From NCBI RefSeq assembly GCF_932526225.1, contig NC_064037.1:13219703-13283702 (forward strand): 64,000 nucleotides of DNA. Reading direction: 5' to 3'. Shown one piece after another: positions 13,001 through 23,900 of the stretch. A model generated the notes under the pieces. That model was not told where the DNA came from, searched no databases, and was given only the letters and a program-made list of their open reading frames with translations. Source of the DNA: Nematostella vectensis. Its lineage: Eukaryota; Cnidaria; Anthozoa; Actiniaria; Edwardsiidae. The position numbers were made by a program, and so were the translations under genes. Every line of letters starts with the position of its first letter. Position 1 is the first letter of the stretch.

Positions 13001-15854
13001 TCTGAGCATGCATGAATGGAATAAGTACTGTAATACCTGGCAGTATCCGGTATGTGAATCATATAAAGAGTAGGCTTTTAACACTCTGAACAGGTCTTTT
13101 TGCCTGGAAAAATAATGAGTTGTTTTAATTATGGAACATTGGTAGCAGTTTAGAACAAAAGGTTTCAGTGTACTGTATAGAATTCGACAATGCCGAGCTA
13201 TAGGGGGAGGAGCCAATTTACCTTTTACATCTGTGCTTTGTACTAACCACTTTATATCAAGGCCTATCTAGTATTAGCTTCACTAAAGGCTGATTCAGAC
13301 GGCACGATTTAGTCCTATGCGACTTGCCTGCGACACCTCTCACTCGAGTCAGAGTGTAAATCAGCCTACAACTCTGCTACGATGCTTGACTACAAAAGTC
13401 GTAGTGTGTGATTCAGGACTAAGACATGTCATAGGCAGGTTGCATACGACTACAGCAAATAGTGCTGTCTAGATCAACCTTTAGGGAAGAGGGGGTAGAT
13501 CAGTTTTTCTGTTTATTTTTTTTCCACATAAAATAAAAAAAAAAAAAATTATCAATTTAGTAGGTGTAAGGATCAGCCCAAACAGGGTCATCAGGTACAG
13601 GAATTAATACATCCAATACCTAAAAACACTTCTACCCTCAACTTTAACCTGGGGAAGTGACATACCCCTGGCCGCCTGTGTCTGTAAACTGCTCATGATA
13701 TGGGAAGACCCGGCAAAGATCCTTCTCTATCGTGTTTTCCCACTCCGGTGAGGGCTTGCTTGCAAGGTCCTAGGAAATACAGTAACAGTGATCATTTCAA
13801 ATATTAAAGCCTTCTGTATACTGTAACTAAACACTAGACACTTACTTGGGGTGTCATTGTTGTATCTAGATGTTTTACATGATAATGTGATGCACAAATG
13901 TTTATAAACAGCACCTCGTGTGCAAAAGACTATGAAAGATCCTCAGCTTGTATCAGGGGACAACTGATCAATCGAAAGTGTTGACATTATACAGTATGTG
14001 TGTGAAAAAAACAAGCGATGTTTATAAACATTATTTACCATTCTGAAACTTATTCAGCTGTGAGCCAACACATTTAGTTGACTGCAAAGGGCATTTTTTT
14101 TAGTTTGAACATCAAGACTTTAATTGTGATGGTCATATGGTTACTATGATATTGATATTTATAACTATACAACAAGTTTTCTAGATAATGAACGTATGGT
14201 CACCTCAAATAAATTAGGATTCTGCTTTTCCATCTTTATGCTACCCGACAAATGCCGCCAGGCCAAACCTCTCACAGCTGGCGGAATGCCTTTGCGGCAT
14301 CTCTCTCTTAACTGCAGAGAAATAAGTACTGTTAAGGTTGGCTTTGTTGCAGAAATGTTTTAGATCCAACTGCAAGAGTAAGAGCAAAGTAAGAATAACT
14401 GGTTAAATGTGAGAGCAAATGCATGAAAATAGTTTTGTGGATGCCATTTTGTGCACTCCATTTGCAATGCATAATAACTTATGTTGAAGTTTTGCAATTG
14501 CATCATAATACAATAAGCACAAATCTCAAGTTTTTTCAAAGGGATGGCACCAGCACATAAAACATACATTGTAATGGCAGAGTGAGGCAAATTTGAAGAA
14601 TTTAGATATCATATAGTTCTTCTAAAATTGAGGTCTAAATGGAATGGGCGAAGTCAAAGGGAGATCCCTGTGACTGGATCTTTGTAGAATACTAAAAGCC
14701 ATTGATAACTTATATTGTATATCAGATCAATTTACTTATCTAATTCTTATGGTACTGCACCTTTTTATATTTCTTTGTTATCCATTTTTCATAATTATTT
14801 AGCATCTCTAGCCACTTTATCTCTCTTTCACGTAACACTTGTACTGGGAGAGTTGTCTCACTAATAAGAACAAAGAAAGGCTTTCAACAAAATGATCATT
14901 GTGAAATCAGCATTGATTTTCTGTTTTCCCCTACAACTGTGTCCCCAGAAATTCAATCATTCACATTATATACTAACAACATCAGAACAATCAGCCTCAT
15001 AAACTTGTGGTGTTAAACCCCTAAACTGCTACCACAGTAGAGCTTTTTTCTTGTTTCCTTTTAACAGTTCACTTATCCATTTCCTGTTTCTGTTTTTCCC
15101 CAAAGGGAATTTACTCAATAACCTACAGTTACCAGTTTTTTTTTTTTTTTTGCGGCCCTGCTCACATTTTTTTATTTTCTAGCTCCTAATAATTATCATT
15201 AGTAGTATTTTCAGACAAGAAGAAAGGGTGTTAATCCTTCCCTATTATATTACCTTATATTTTATAATTGTACAATATAATTGTCACCTACTAGCCCTCT
15301 CTTAAAAGTATGGTGTGTTGTCAATGGAAATACAGGAGATTTGAAGTGCATACATCTTTGCTTCTGCTTGGGAAATTGGATTTTCATGGTCCATTTTAAA
15401 CACTTTCCTCCACACGTGTAGAACTTAAATTCAAATGCTGTCTAGATAAAGAGGTTTAATTTTTCCAGTTATTCCAGCTTTTGTAAATTGGTAAATTTAT
15501 GTTTCTTATTAATTATTTTTTTTATTTCAAACTATTCACACCAACAACTCCAATGTTTTCCTTACCTATACACAACAAAAAAAAAATTTATACTCTTCTA
15601 AACCCTAAATCGCGTTAGTGATTTTTATTTTTTTATTTATAAGTTAACTGTCTGCTTAACTCTTACACGACAGGGCAAAGGTGGTTGCAATTTTCTTCTA
15701 GTACTTACGAAGCCTGTTTGTGTTTTCCCACGAAGCCATATCTATCTGTCGAAGGGCCATCAGCGATATTTTCCAGACTTTCATTGAGGATACGATCTGG
15801 GTCTAGAGGTCTTATCGCTACAGCACGCACAGACTGCGGCTCGTAAAATTCCAT
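7043..15854 (-). CDS. TBC1D10: TBC1D10 (EPI64)-type Rab GTPase-activating protein
   Basis: Exons (minus): 15854-15709, 14860-14761, 14311-14204, 13769-13666, 13103-13037, 12555-12508, 10301-10161, 9061-9000, 8886-8834, 7470-7392, 7109-7043. They total 325 codons and all phases join. Residues 1-60 form a variable N terminus. The TBC domain starts near [11 protein letters not shown] (about 59-69) and [14 protein letters not shown]. The arginine finger is in IEKDLCR (Arg138) and the glutamine finger in YCQ (Gln175). Later come [39 protein letters not shown] and [15 protein letters not shown], all matching TBC1D10A-C from memory. The family stimulates GTP hydrolysis by Rab35/Rab27-type GTPases in endosomal trafficking. 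The stop codon was not found with certainty (see 5539-5629). The intron 8833-7471 holds a 1-kb minisatellite, and exon 6 has a duplicated 3' end. Confidence 0.92.
7726..8700. repeat. Minisatellite, 20-22 bp unit, inside a TBC1D10 intron
   Basis: About 45 units built on CCTGCCTTTTGAATGGTGCC, some with CTTTGGGATGG. A higher-order duplication is present: a block near 7997-8188 recurs essentially unchanged 353 bp later at 8350-8541. The minus strand stays open for nearly 300 codons across the array, which follows from the repeat composition. The array is bounded by the exons at 8834 and 7470 of the host gene. Confidence 0.95.
9380..9880. repeat. Dispersed inverted-repeat sequence, second copy near 54430-54640
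   Basis: It contains a hairpin (AGTTTTTCAAAAAG … CTTTTTGAAAAACT) and a later block with TTGCACTGCTCTCAGCCAATC. The same blocks (TTGCAATTTGAGCTTTT, GATTGGCTGAGAGCAGTGCA) occur at 54430-54640. Probably a degraded DNA transposon lying in a TBC1D10 intron. Confidence 0.5.
10574..11583. mobile_element. About 1-kb non-autonomous element with TTAACCCATTGAC-type ends
   Basis: The left end is TTAACACATTGACCCCTC. The right end read inversely is TTAACCCATTGACTCCTGG. It lies wholly in the TBC1D10 intron between exons 12555-12508 and 10301-10161. A related left-end segment (ACCCCTCAACCGGCCTATAC…, AAGATACTCAGGCAT) is found at 53830-53950. Open frames inside are short and show no transposase motif. Confidence 0.65.
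11712..12409. mobile_element. About 700-bp element with CGTAAATGATCTAA ends
   Basis: The left end (11716) reads CCGTAAATGATCTAATAAATG. The right end read inversely is ACGTAAATGATCTAACACCC. Both arms are rich in AACGCCCCTCT and AATAAACACC-type segments. It sits in the same TBC1D10 intron as the 10574-11583 element. Similar AATAAACACCTCCCC sequence appears at the last bases of the window. Confidence 0.6.
12424..12537 (-). repeat. 57-bp tandem duplication across the TBC1D10 exon 6 donor
   Basis: Two copies, 12424-12480 and 12481-12537, differ at very few positions. Each holds the last 30 nt of the exon (encoding LLMHMTAE) plus 27 nt of intron including the GT donor. The upstream copy gives the donor at 12507 that fits the family. 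The second copy puts an equal donor at 12450. Using it would add 19 residues in frame ([10 protein letters not shown]…) with no stop. Confidence 0.92.
13283..13484. mobile_element. MITE with CTAAAGGYTGAT ends
   Basis: The left end is CTAAAGGCTGATTCAGACGG. The right end read inversely is CTAAAGGTTGATCTAGACAG. The arms continue to match inwards (GCACGATTT / GCACTATTT; CGTAGT-type stems). It is about 200 bp, non-coding, in a TBC1D10 intron. Confidence 0.7.
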
Positions 15855-17788
15855 CTTCGTCAATTTCCGAGATATTTAAAGTATATTCAAGGAGTATTTC
15901 TTAGGTTGCACATAGGAGAGACGAAGATCTTCCAAGAAGTGTGTCATGGCGAAGGGAAGTCCATCAAGACCTCCAATTCGCGCTCTTTCCGCGATATCTG
16001 ACTCTCGACTTGTATTAAATGAAATTAAATAGATACTCGACGATTTCTATAAAGATTTGTTACAAGGTTTAGCGCTATCCGGCCACAAATACCAGCAAAT
16101 CTTTAGAGGAACACACACCACAGGAACAAACTAGCAAAACAACACCTCTCCTCTTTAATGTACAAACGCACTGCAGGCGCAGCCACAGGTAACCCATCGA
16201 ATAGAACCGTTTCATTATGAGGTTCCACCCCCCCCCCCCCCCCCCCCTCCCCACTAAAAAAAGGCTCAGGCCCAAAAATTATGCAAGCAAAGACAGACAG
16301 AAAAAATCGCCACATCATTCGGAAAAAAGAATCATAAGCAAAACTGTACCGGAAATCAATTGAGAAAAAAAGCCCCCTGTCACTTTCAAACAGACAGGCA
16401 GACTACTTTATTGTACCATGTAAAAACTTTTACATTGGTGTGATCCAATAAATTTAAAATTATAAGTCATTCAAGTACTCAAAAATACATACATACATAC
16501 ATACAAAAGAAAATAGAGGATATGACCTTATTTGAACATATTTGCCCTTAGTAGGAAGCAGTGGTATACCAAATGTCCCTCAATGCCTCCGTTGGATAAA
16601 AAAAAAGTAAAAAACACACAACACATTGATTTTTATCTTATATCTTTATTCCATCTTATTTTATGCCTAAAGGTTTCTGCAAAAATAAGCAATGTATTTT
16701 CAGGGAAACTGAGGTTTTCATAGGATTAACCTTATATATGCTTGTGTCTTTGAAAGCAATTTGCTACAAGCAGGACATATATGTATCTAAGAGTGCAACT
16801 GGCCTCCAAGTTGAATGAAAAAAATAAAAATAAAATTCTAAAGAGAGGAAAGAACAATGATATATTTCAGTAGGTATGACAGCCACCTAACTACATCCCA
16901 GCCGAGATGTGTGACCTTGATAAAGGATGAAAACTCTCACAAATTGACACAAAATAAACACATTTCTCCCTCAACCTCTCTTGGGTCGCCTTTGTACCCC
17001 CTTTTGGGGAAGTGGCAAATGCCTTGTCACACAGTTTTTGCTGCGACTTGCATTCTACTTTACATGCAAAGTGGTTGTCACATGAGAAGGAATCAATTGT
17101 TTTTTGACTGAAATACACTAAAGTATCTACAACTCTTGGGTGAAACATATTTGCTGCTTCTGCTTAGTAGACTATTTCCTTGGTAAAGTATAGAATTCAA
17201 CAATTTTGCATGGATAACTTGAAAAGAAAATCAAATTCAGGCCCGTACCCAGTATTTTTCTTGGGGGGGGGGGGGGGTGGAATCCGAAAAAGTGGACCTA
17301 ATTTTTCCTGGGGGGGGGGGGGGGGGGGTGAGTTCTCTGATAAAAATCTGACCACCACCGAAAGAACAAAGAGGGATGTTTTATGCCTTTGGAGTATCTC
17401 CACGGAACGTTTATTGTTAGATTTGGCTTCAAACCAGAGTGATCTAGCTTACCTTCTGCCGTTGTGGGGGGTTGCATTTGCACCCCCTGCACCCCCTGGG
17501 TACGGGCCTAAAATTCGATTTCAAGCGTGACCTCGGGAATTTTTAAGTGTTGCCGATTCTGCCGCTCAATATTGTACTGAGGAATAACACAAGCCCATAT
17601 TTAAAACCTTTAATGCTTGAATCGCTTGATACTCCTGAGCATATCTAGGGCAATAAGAATTCTTAGTTGCATATCAATTCGAAGAAAAAAGCAAAAAACT
17701 AAAACTCCTGTACTAATAGAAAATTGAAGTCGGGATACGGATCCGTACAAATAGCCACTGGGTTTAAATAAACAGTGAAATTTCTCCA
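15855..17788. other. Intergenic region between PCS and TBC1D10
   Basis: No gene was recognised. It holds the TBC1D10 5' flank (15855 upwards), a poly-C run at about 16228-16247, a short CATA microsatellite at about 16487-16505, and the element at 17238-17509. Open frames across 16075-16318 and 17180-17530 are low-complexity Gly/Pro translations of poly-G/C. Confidence 0.6.
17238..17509. mobile_element. MITE of the CAGGCCCGTACCCAG family with poly-G core
   Basis: The left end CAGGCCCGTACCCAG is inverted at the right as CTGGGTACGGGCCT. Two poly-G runs of about 15 bases each follow the left end (17262-17277 and 17311-17328). Flanking AATT on both sides may be the target duplication. Compare 3634-3955 and 63787-63900. 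Confidence 0.75.
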
Positions 17789-18772
17789 CTAGCACTTTTT
17801 GCAACAAAACGATGAATCCTTTCCATGGCAAGTCATGGTGCTTGAGTCGTATACTGGGTGTGGTTCAGGCAGACAACATCGGTGGCTTTCATCAGTGGCT
17901 GCGAGAAGTTCCTTCCATAAACAGCAAACCTTTCTCCCCTGCACCTCACTTCTTGCCTTCAGCACAAAATAGCCTCGATTTTTCCCAGTACTTGGGTCTA
18001 CAGGCAACATGGATTCAAATAACAGTCTCACCGGTACCCAGTATGGTGGGTATTTGAACCTTGCCGTGTCAAATAAGAGCACTGAGTCTGTCTCTTGGTC
18101 GAAGGCAGCTACTGGACTGAAATGTCCTGTACCTGTTTGCTGGAGTTTTTTCCTGTCGTAAGAAATAACGAGAAATTCATTAGGGTTTTCCTCATCTCCG
18201 TGAGTTGTATCTTGAGGACAGTTGGTATCATCTTCTTTTTCGGATACACAACATGAAAGGATGTTGTTGTTTTTAGATGAGCCACCGTAACAGACACAAA
18301 ACAGGGATTTTCGGAAAAGCTGATAGCTTTGTTCGTTGTCTTCGGGCCTTGTAAGGGTACAAACTGCCCCATTACATTTCGCAAGACATAAAAACTCATC
18401 CATCGTGATTCCAACTTTTTTGACCACATCCAAAGGTCGACAGCAGTCGAGAAGGTCTTCGGTGAACCAACGCCAAGGTGTTTTCCAAATTCTCTGCGGG
18501 TCTATACGAAGAGCATTAAGGACAATAGCGAGGGTGGACAGTCCACAGTACGCTGGCTCCGCTTGTGTGTTGAAACAAGAAGACAACGAAAGAAATGGCA
18601 CTGCGCTCCCGAGGGTCAAACTCCGGGTCAAACGAAGTTTTGATTCATTCGATCTGTAGTCAACCAAACCTTTCGGCAGTTCTCGACAGTAGAACGATTT
18701 TGGTAACGCCATAGTACTTATGAATGTTGCTCTAAACACTAACCTGTGTTTTCCAAATCTATACAGAAGCAT
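17789..18772 (-). CDS. PCS: Phytochelatin synthase (glutathione gamma-glutamylcysteinyltransferase)
   Basis: A single uninterrupted frame of 327 residues. The core matches plant PCS: NTQAEPAYCGLSTLAIVLNA, WKTPWRWF, LDCCRPLDVV, QQTGTGHFSPVAAF and ARFKYPPYWVP. By alignment from memory to Arabidopsis PCS1, the catalytic triad is Cys76, His217 and Asp235. The enzyme joins gamma-Glu-Cys units of glutathione into metal-chelating phytochelatins. Against plant enzymes there is an insertion of about 35 residues between Cys76 and His217 that contains several Cys, and a Cys-rich tail (KVCC, HRCC, FCCKKC). The first ATG gives a basic, acid-free leader of about 20 residues before a second Met (MALPKSFYC). 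The leader could be a mitochondrial presequence, or the second Met could be the start. A pyrimidine-rich AG lies 4 nt before the ATG, so a 5'-UTR intron is possible. Confidence 0.94.
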   Translation of the reverse strand: MLLYRFGKHRLVFRATFISTMALPKSFYCRELPKGLVDYRSNESKLRLTRSLTLGSAVPFLSLSSCFNTQAEPAYCGLSTLAIVLNALRIDPQRIWKTPWRWFTEDLLDCCRPLDVVKKVGITMDEFLCLAKCNGAVCTLTRPEDNEQSYQLFRKSLFCVCYGGSSKNNNILSCCVSEKEDDTNCPQDTTHGDEENPNEFLVISYDRKKLQQTGTGHFSPVAAFDQETDSVLLFDTARFKYPPYWVPVRLLFESMLPVDPSTGKNRGYFVLKARSEVQGRKVCCLWKELLAATDESHRCCLPEPHPVYDSSTMTCHGKDSSFCCKKC

Positions 18773-20225
18773 CAAACTATTAGGGAAGGTGTAAAATCGT
18801 AGTAAAACAGTAGATTACGAAATCACGATATCGACATCGGAAATGGATATGTACTCCATGGTTGAATAACATTGATGCACCCTAAACATAAACTTACATT
18901 TGCCATTTCTCTACAAAAACCCTCATATACCATGAATGACCTCCCACAGCACATCTAACCCAGCGTCGTCCCCATGTTCTAAATGACAAGGTTGAAAAGG
19001 GCGACGAAGGCCTAGAAACGTCAGCGCAACTACTCTGTTTCACAGAGGCGTTCAATACAGCCTTACCCACCTTGTGTCGATTTATACCTTGTCTACACCA
19101 CGCCTACGCAGACCATCTAGTTTTTTTCTACAGCTTGTCTGTAGTTTTTCTAGTTATAACATCGTCCCCAGGGTGTTCTAGTCTTCTGTGTAAATTTTGG
19201 ATATTGTGTCTGGCGTCCAGCTGACGAAGAGGGTTGATAAGGGTTGGGCTTGAGTGCTGATGATGGTTCATGAGGGTTGATGAGGGTAGATGATGCTGTA
19301 AGGGGTGACGAGGGTAGATGAGTGAAGATGGGGAAAGATGACGGTTGATGAGGATAGATGAGGGCTGATGATGGTTGATGAGGATAGATGAGGGCTGATT
19401 ATGGTGGATGAGGTTCGATGAGTATGGATGAAGGTAGATGATGGTTAACAATTAATGGTGGTGTTGGTTTATGAGGTTCGATGTTGGTATATGGGTATAG
19501 AAGATGGGATGCTGGTAGATGCAAGTAGCTACGGCTTATGTAAAATAACTATTTAGGTCGCATCGGTATTCGCGAATAAATTTATTACCTAGGCGTTTCT
19601 TGCTTTTCTGAAAAAAAAAAGGAATCGAGTCAGTGGTCAAGTGGCCTCAGAGCTTACGCGGGAGTGACCATTTGGGGGGGGGGGGGGGGTGGGGGGGGGG
19701 GGGCGCCCGCAAAGTACGCTGGTTCTTCGAGCATGAGCTCTATTTTTAGCACCTTAATTGGTTGTAACTTAGCTGTCAATTCGCGCCTCTGAGCTTTCCT
19801 GTGTCCACAATTACAAGTACAAGTAGAATACCGAGAAACACTAAGACAACAATAGGGCTCTCAAGGAATTATCCGCTACGAGAATGTAGAAATAAAGTGT
19901 TTGCCGGTTATGCAGCGGCGTAGCCAGGATTTTTAACAGGACGGGGGATGGGGGGGTCCAAAAGGCCCTTTAAAGGCATTTTTCCTGTATTTTGGGTCCA
20001 TAAAAGTAGACAACTACGCGCATTGAAGTAACTAAGGGCTTAATAACAATGGATTTTGAGTTATCTGCATGCCCCGTTATTTTTCTTAGTCGGGCACGCT
20101 AGCTATCGAGTCGGGAACTGTTCGTGGGTCACGGGGTAGTAGCTCAACTTTGCCAGGTTTAACACGGAGAATGCATCGGATATTACAATTAATCAATCAC
20201 TCACTCACTCACTAATAATAATAAT

Positions 20226-20260
<35 letters not shown>

Positions 20261-20283
20261 CGACAACGACGACGATGATGATG

Positions 20284-20357
<74 letters not shown>

Positions 20358-20966
20358 GTTCGAATACTACTCTACATGCATAATAACTAAAAATACTACT
20401 TGTCGTCTTGTTGCTTTTTCTTTTGCTAGGAAGGATGATTTCAGGTTCTTTTTGTAATTGGCAGCAAAAATTGGAGGGAATTTCGTGGTTAATTATCAGA
20501 ATTTAGCCTAAGAAACTATGTTCCCACAGAATTTGTTACGTAGGGATTTTTAGAAAAATTAGGTTTGTAACCCAATTGAGAATGTGACGAAATTTACCAA
20601 ACAGGACAAGTAGTCACAGAGTGCAGAGAATTTAGCTTCGAGCCATATGCGATATGTCCAATATGGATTAAAAAGCAAATACATAGCAATTTTTCTACAA
20701 TCTAGGTATGAAAAACCAAAAAGTCCTTGAGGGCTTTGGTGTAGTTTATTTTCCATTTGGGTAATTTGGCGATTTGCTATTCCTTATTTTATGATCGGTA
20801 AATATATTCTCCTTCTTCCACCGTAGTAATGCGCGGCCGCTAAGTTCGAAAAGCTTATTCCGTTTTCGGCCGCTACGGCTTTTAGTGTTAGTTTAAAAAC
20901 CACGTCAAACAACTTATTCTTGACTCAAATTATAGACTAGAAAAGGGTGTGGCGAAGGCCTTCGAA
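18773..20966. other. Intergenic region between divergent PCS and POR, with simple repeats
   Basis: No coding gene seen. It contains a degenerate TGATGAGGGTAGATG-type repeat (about 19230-19450), a G-rich run (19674-19703) and a one-ended GGCGTAGCCAGGATTTTTAA fragment of the CAGGCCCGTAGCCAGG element family at about 19915. A trinucleotide microsatellite lies at 20213-20356, running AAT, AAC, GAC/GAT, then AAT again. Promoters of PCS and POR should lie at the two ends, but no TATA box is convincing. Confidence 0.6.
20213..20356. repeat. AAT/AAC/GAT trinucleotide microsatellite
   Basis: A compound array: a few AAT units, about eleven AAC, a GAC/GAT interval and about 24 AAT units. The translated poly-isoleucine frame through it is an artefact. 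Confidence 0.97.
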
Positions 20967-23900
20967 ATGTCCACTGAAGTTGCGAGCAAGCCGCTTTTTG
21001 GATATGTTGATATAGTACTTCTGGCCTCGTTTGTTGGGGTCGTTCTCTATTGGTTTTGTGGACGCAAGAAAAAGAACGAGTTTGTAATGCCCACCAAGCT
21101 CATGGTTGCGTAAGTTTGCGATAAGAAGTAATGATTTGTGAACCTGTCTGTCATAACTTGCTACAGTTCACTATTCCCTTACTATATGTAGGCATAATGT
21201 CCTACTTGTTATATAAAAGCACCTCTATGTTTGTCTTTCACTTTTATTTGGGAATGTAAATTAATTTAAGCTTTACTTTAAAAGTTTATTCTAAAAAAAT
21301 AAATATAAATCTTTAATTAAATCGATTTAAATTTCTAATTTAAACTTCCAATCATAATTACTAGTAAGCACGGAAAGCCTGTAAAACAAAGTAGACGTTG
21401 CTATTATGCAGCGTATTGCATAATACAATCCCAAGGTCATGTTTTCCTCTGCATTTTTAATGAATACAATTACAAAAACAATTCCAAAACACATAGCTTT
21501 GTCTATGGCTTAGCTAAATGAGTGCCATAGAAGTTGTAAATAGGTTGATGAAAATGGATTTTTCTCCTAGTCTAAATACCTGCTAGGATGACAATTAGTA
21601 GCTGATAGCTGACAGACATTGATTTATATTCTGGCCCATTTTGGCTAGGTTGCCTTTTTTGTGGCTCTGTTGTGCCTGTTCTAAAATGACTTGACTAAGG
21701 GATAGGGTTAATTGACAGTGGTTCTAGACTTGGCTTTTAAATGTTCTTCTCTCTACAACACAACCACAACAATTTCTATCAATAGCTGTTTTCTATGGCC
21801 AGACATGAAACCTTTGACTTAGACATTGTATGCAATTTCAATTATATGGAATTTGATGAAAGTAGATAATCCAGCTATTGTGTTTGAAAGCTGGCAAAAA
21901 CTACAAAGCTGTTACTTTGTTTCAGGCCAAGCATTATTAAACAGTCTGCTGATGATAACAGTTTTATTGGCAAGCTGAAAAAATCTGTAAGTTTTGCATT
22001 ATGCAAGTACATATAATTTAGCATCTCATGTTCCAGATCATGTGTGTGTGCTGTACAACAGTTGATTGCTTCTCGCTGCTTACTTTTTTAATCATGAAAC
22101 GCTGTGACATCATCTGTGCATCTATTAGAGGACAGTCGCATGCAAAAATGAGATCTATTTGTTTTATACAACAATGAAAATGTTTTCTAACGTTTTTATT
22201 TTGTTTTCTTGCGTGTGTCCTCTAATAACACATGATCCCTTGACCAATCAGACAGTGCAATTTACGAGTGTCATTGTATGAATTACACTAGCATCAGTGA
22301 CATGTGTCACTGGTGTGTAAGTACATTACACTAGCATCAGTTACATGTGTCACAGGTATGCCGCACATTGCACTAGCATCAGTGACATTTGTCACTGGTG
22401 TGTAAGTACATTACACTAGCATCAGTTACATGTGTCACAGGTGTGCCGTACATTACACTAGCAATAATAACATGTGTCATAGGTGTGATGTACATTACAC
22501 TAGCATCAGTGACATGTGTCACAGGTGTGTTAGTACATTACACTAGCATTAATTACATGTGTCACAGGTGTGCCGTACATTACACTAGCATCAGTGACAT
22601 GTGTCACAGGTGTGCCGTACATTACACTAGCATCAGTTACATGTGTCACAGGTGTGCCGTACATTACACTAGCATCAGTTGCATGTGTCACAGATTTGCC
22701 GTACATTGCACTAGCATCAGTGACATGTGTCACAGGTGTGTTAGTACATTACACTAGCATCAGTTACATGTGTAAAAGGTGTGTACTACATTACACTAGC
22801 ATCAGTTACATGTGTAAAAGGTGTGTCGTACATTACACTAGCATCAGTTACATGTGTAAAAGGTGTGTCGTACATTACACTAGCATCAGTTACATGTGTA
22901 AAAGGTGTGTCGTACATTACACTAGCATCAGTTACATGTGTCACAGGTTTGCTGTACATTGCACTAGCATCAGTGACATGTGTTACAGATGTGCCGCACA
23001 TTACACTAGCATCAGTTACATGTGTAAAAGGTGTGCCATACATTACACTAGCATCAGTTACATGTGTCACAGGTGTGCCATACATTACACTAGCCTTAGT
23101 GACATGTGTCACAGGTATGCCGCACATTGCACTAGCATCAGTGACATGTGTCACTGGTGTGTAAGTACATTGCACTAGCATCAGTTACATGTGTCTAAGG
23201 TGTGTTAGTACATTACACTAGCATCAATTACATATGTCACAGGTGTGCCGTACATTACACTAGCCTTAGTGACATGTGTCACAGGTATGCCGCACATTGC
23301 ACTAGCATCAGTGACATGTGTCACTGGTGTGTAAGTACATTGCACTAGCATCAGTTACATGTGTCTAAGGTGTGTTAGTACATTACACTACCATCAATTA
23401 CATATGTCACAGGTGTGCTGTACATTATATTAGCATCAGTTACATGTGTAAAAGGTGTGTCGTACATTACACTAGCATCAGTTACATGTGTCACAGGTTT
23501 GCTGTACATTACACTAGCATCAGTGACATGTGTCACAGGTGTGCCGTACATTACACTAGCATCAGTGACATGTGTTACAGATGTGCCGCACATTACACTA
23601 GCATCAGTTACATGTGTAAAAGGTGTGTCGTACATTACACTAGCATCAGTTACATGTGTAAAAGTTGTGCTGTACATTACACTAGCATCAGTGACATATG
23701 TCACATGTGTGCCGTACATTACACTAGCATAAGTTACATGTGTCATAGGTGAGTTAGTACATTACACTAGCATCAGTTACATGTGTCATAGGTGAGTTAG
23801 TACATTACACTAGCATCAGTTACATGTGTCACAGGTGTGCCGTACATTACACTAGCATCAGTGACATGTGTCATAGGTGTGTTAGTACATTACACTAGCA

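Noticed and set aside
16075..17530. Several Gly/Pro-rich frames
   Set aside because: They are produced by poly-G/poly-C runs at 16228-16247 and in the element at 17238-17509.
20275..20457. Poly-isoleucine frame
   Set aside because: Translation of the AAT microsatellite.
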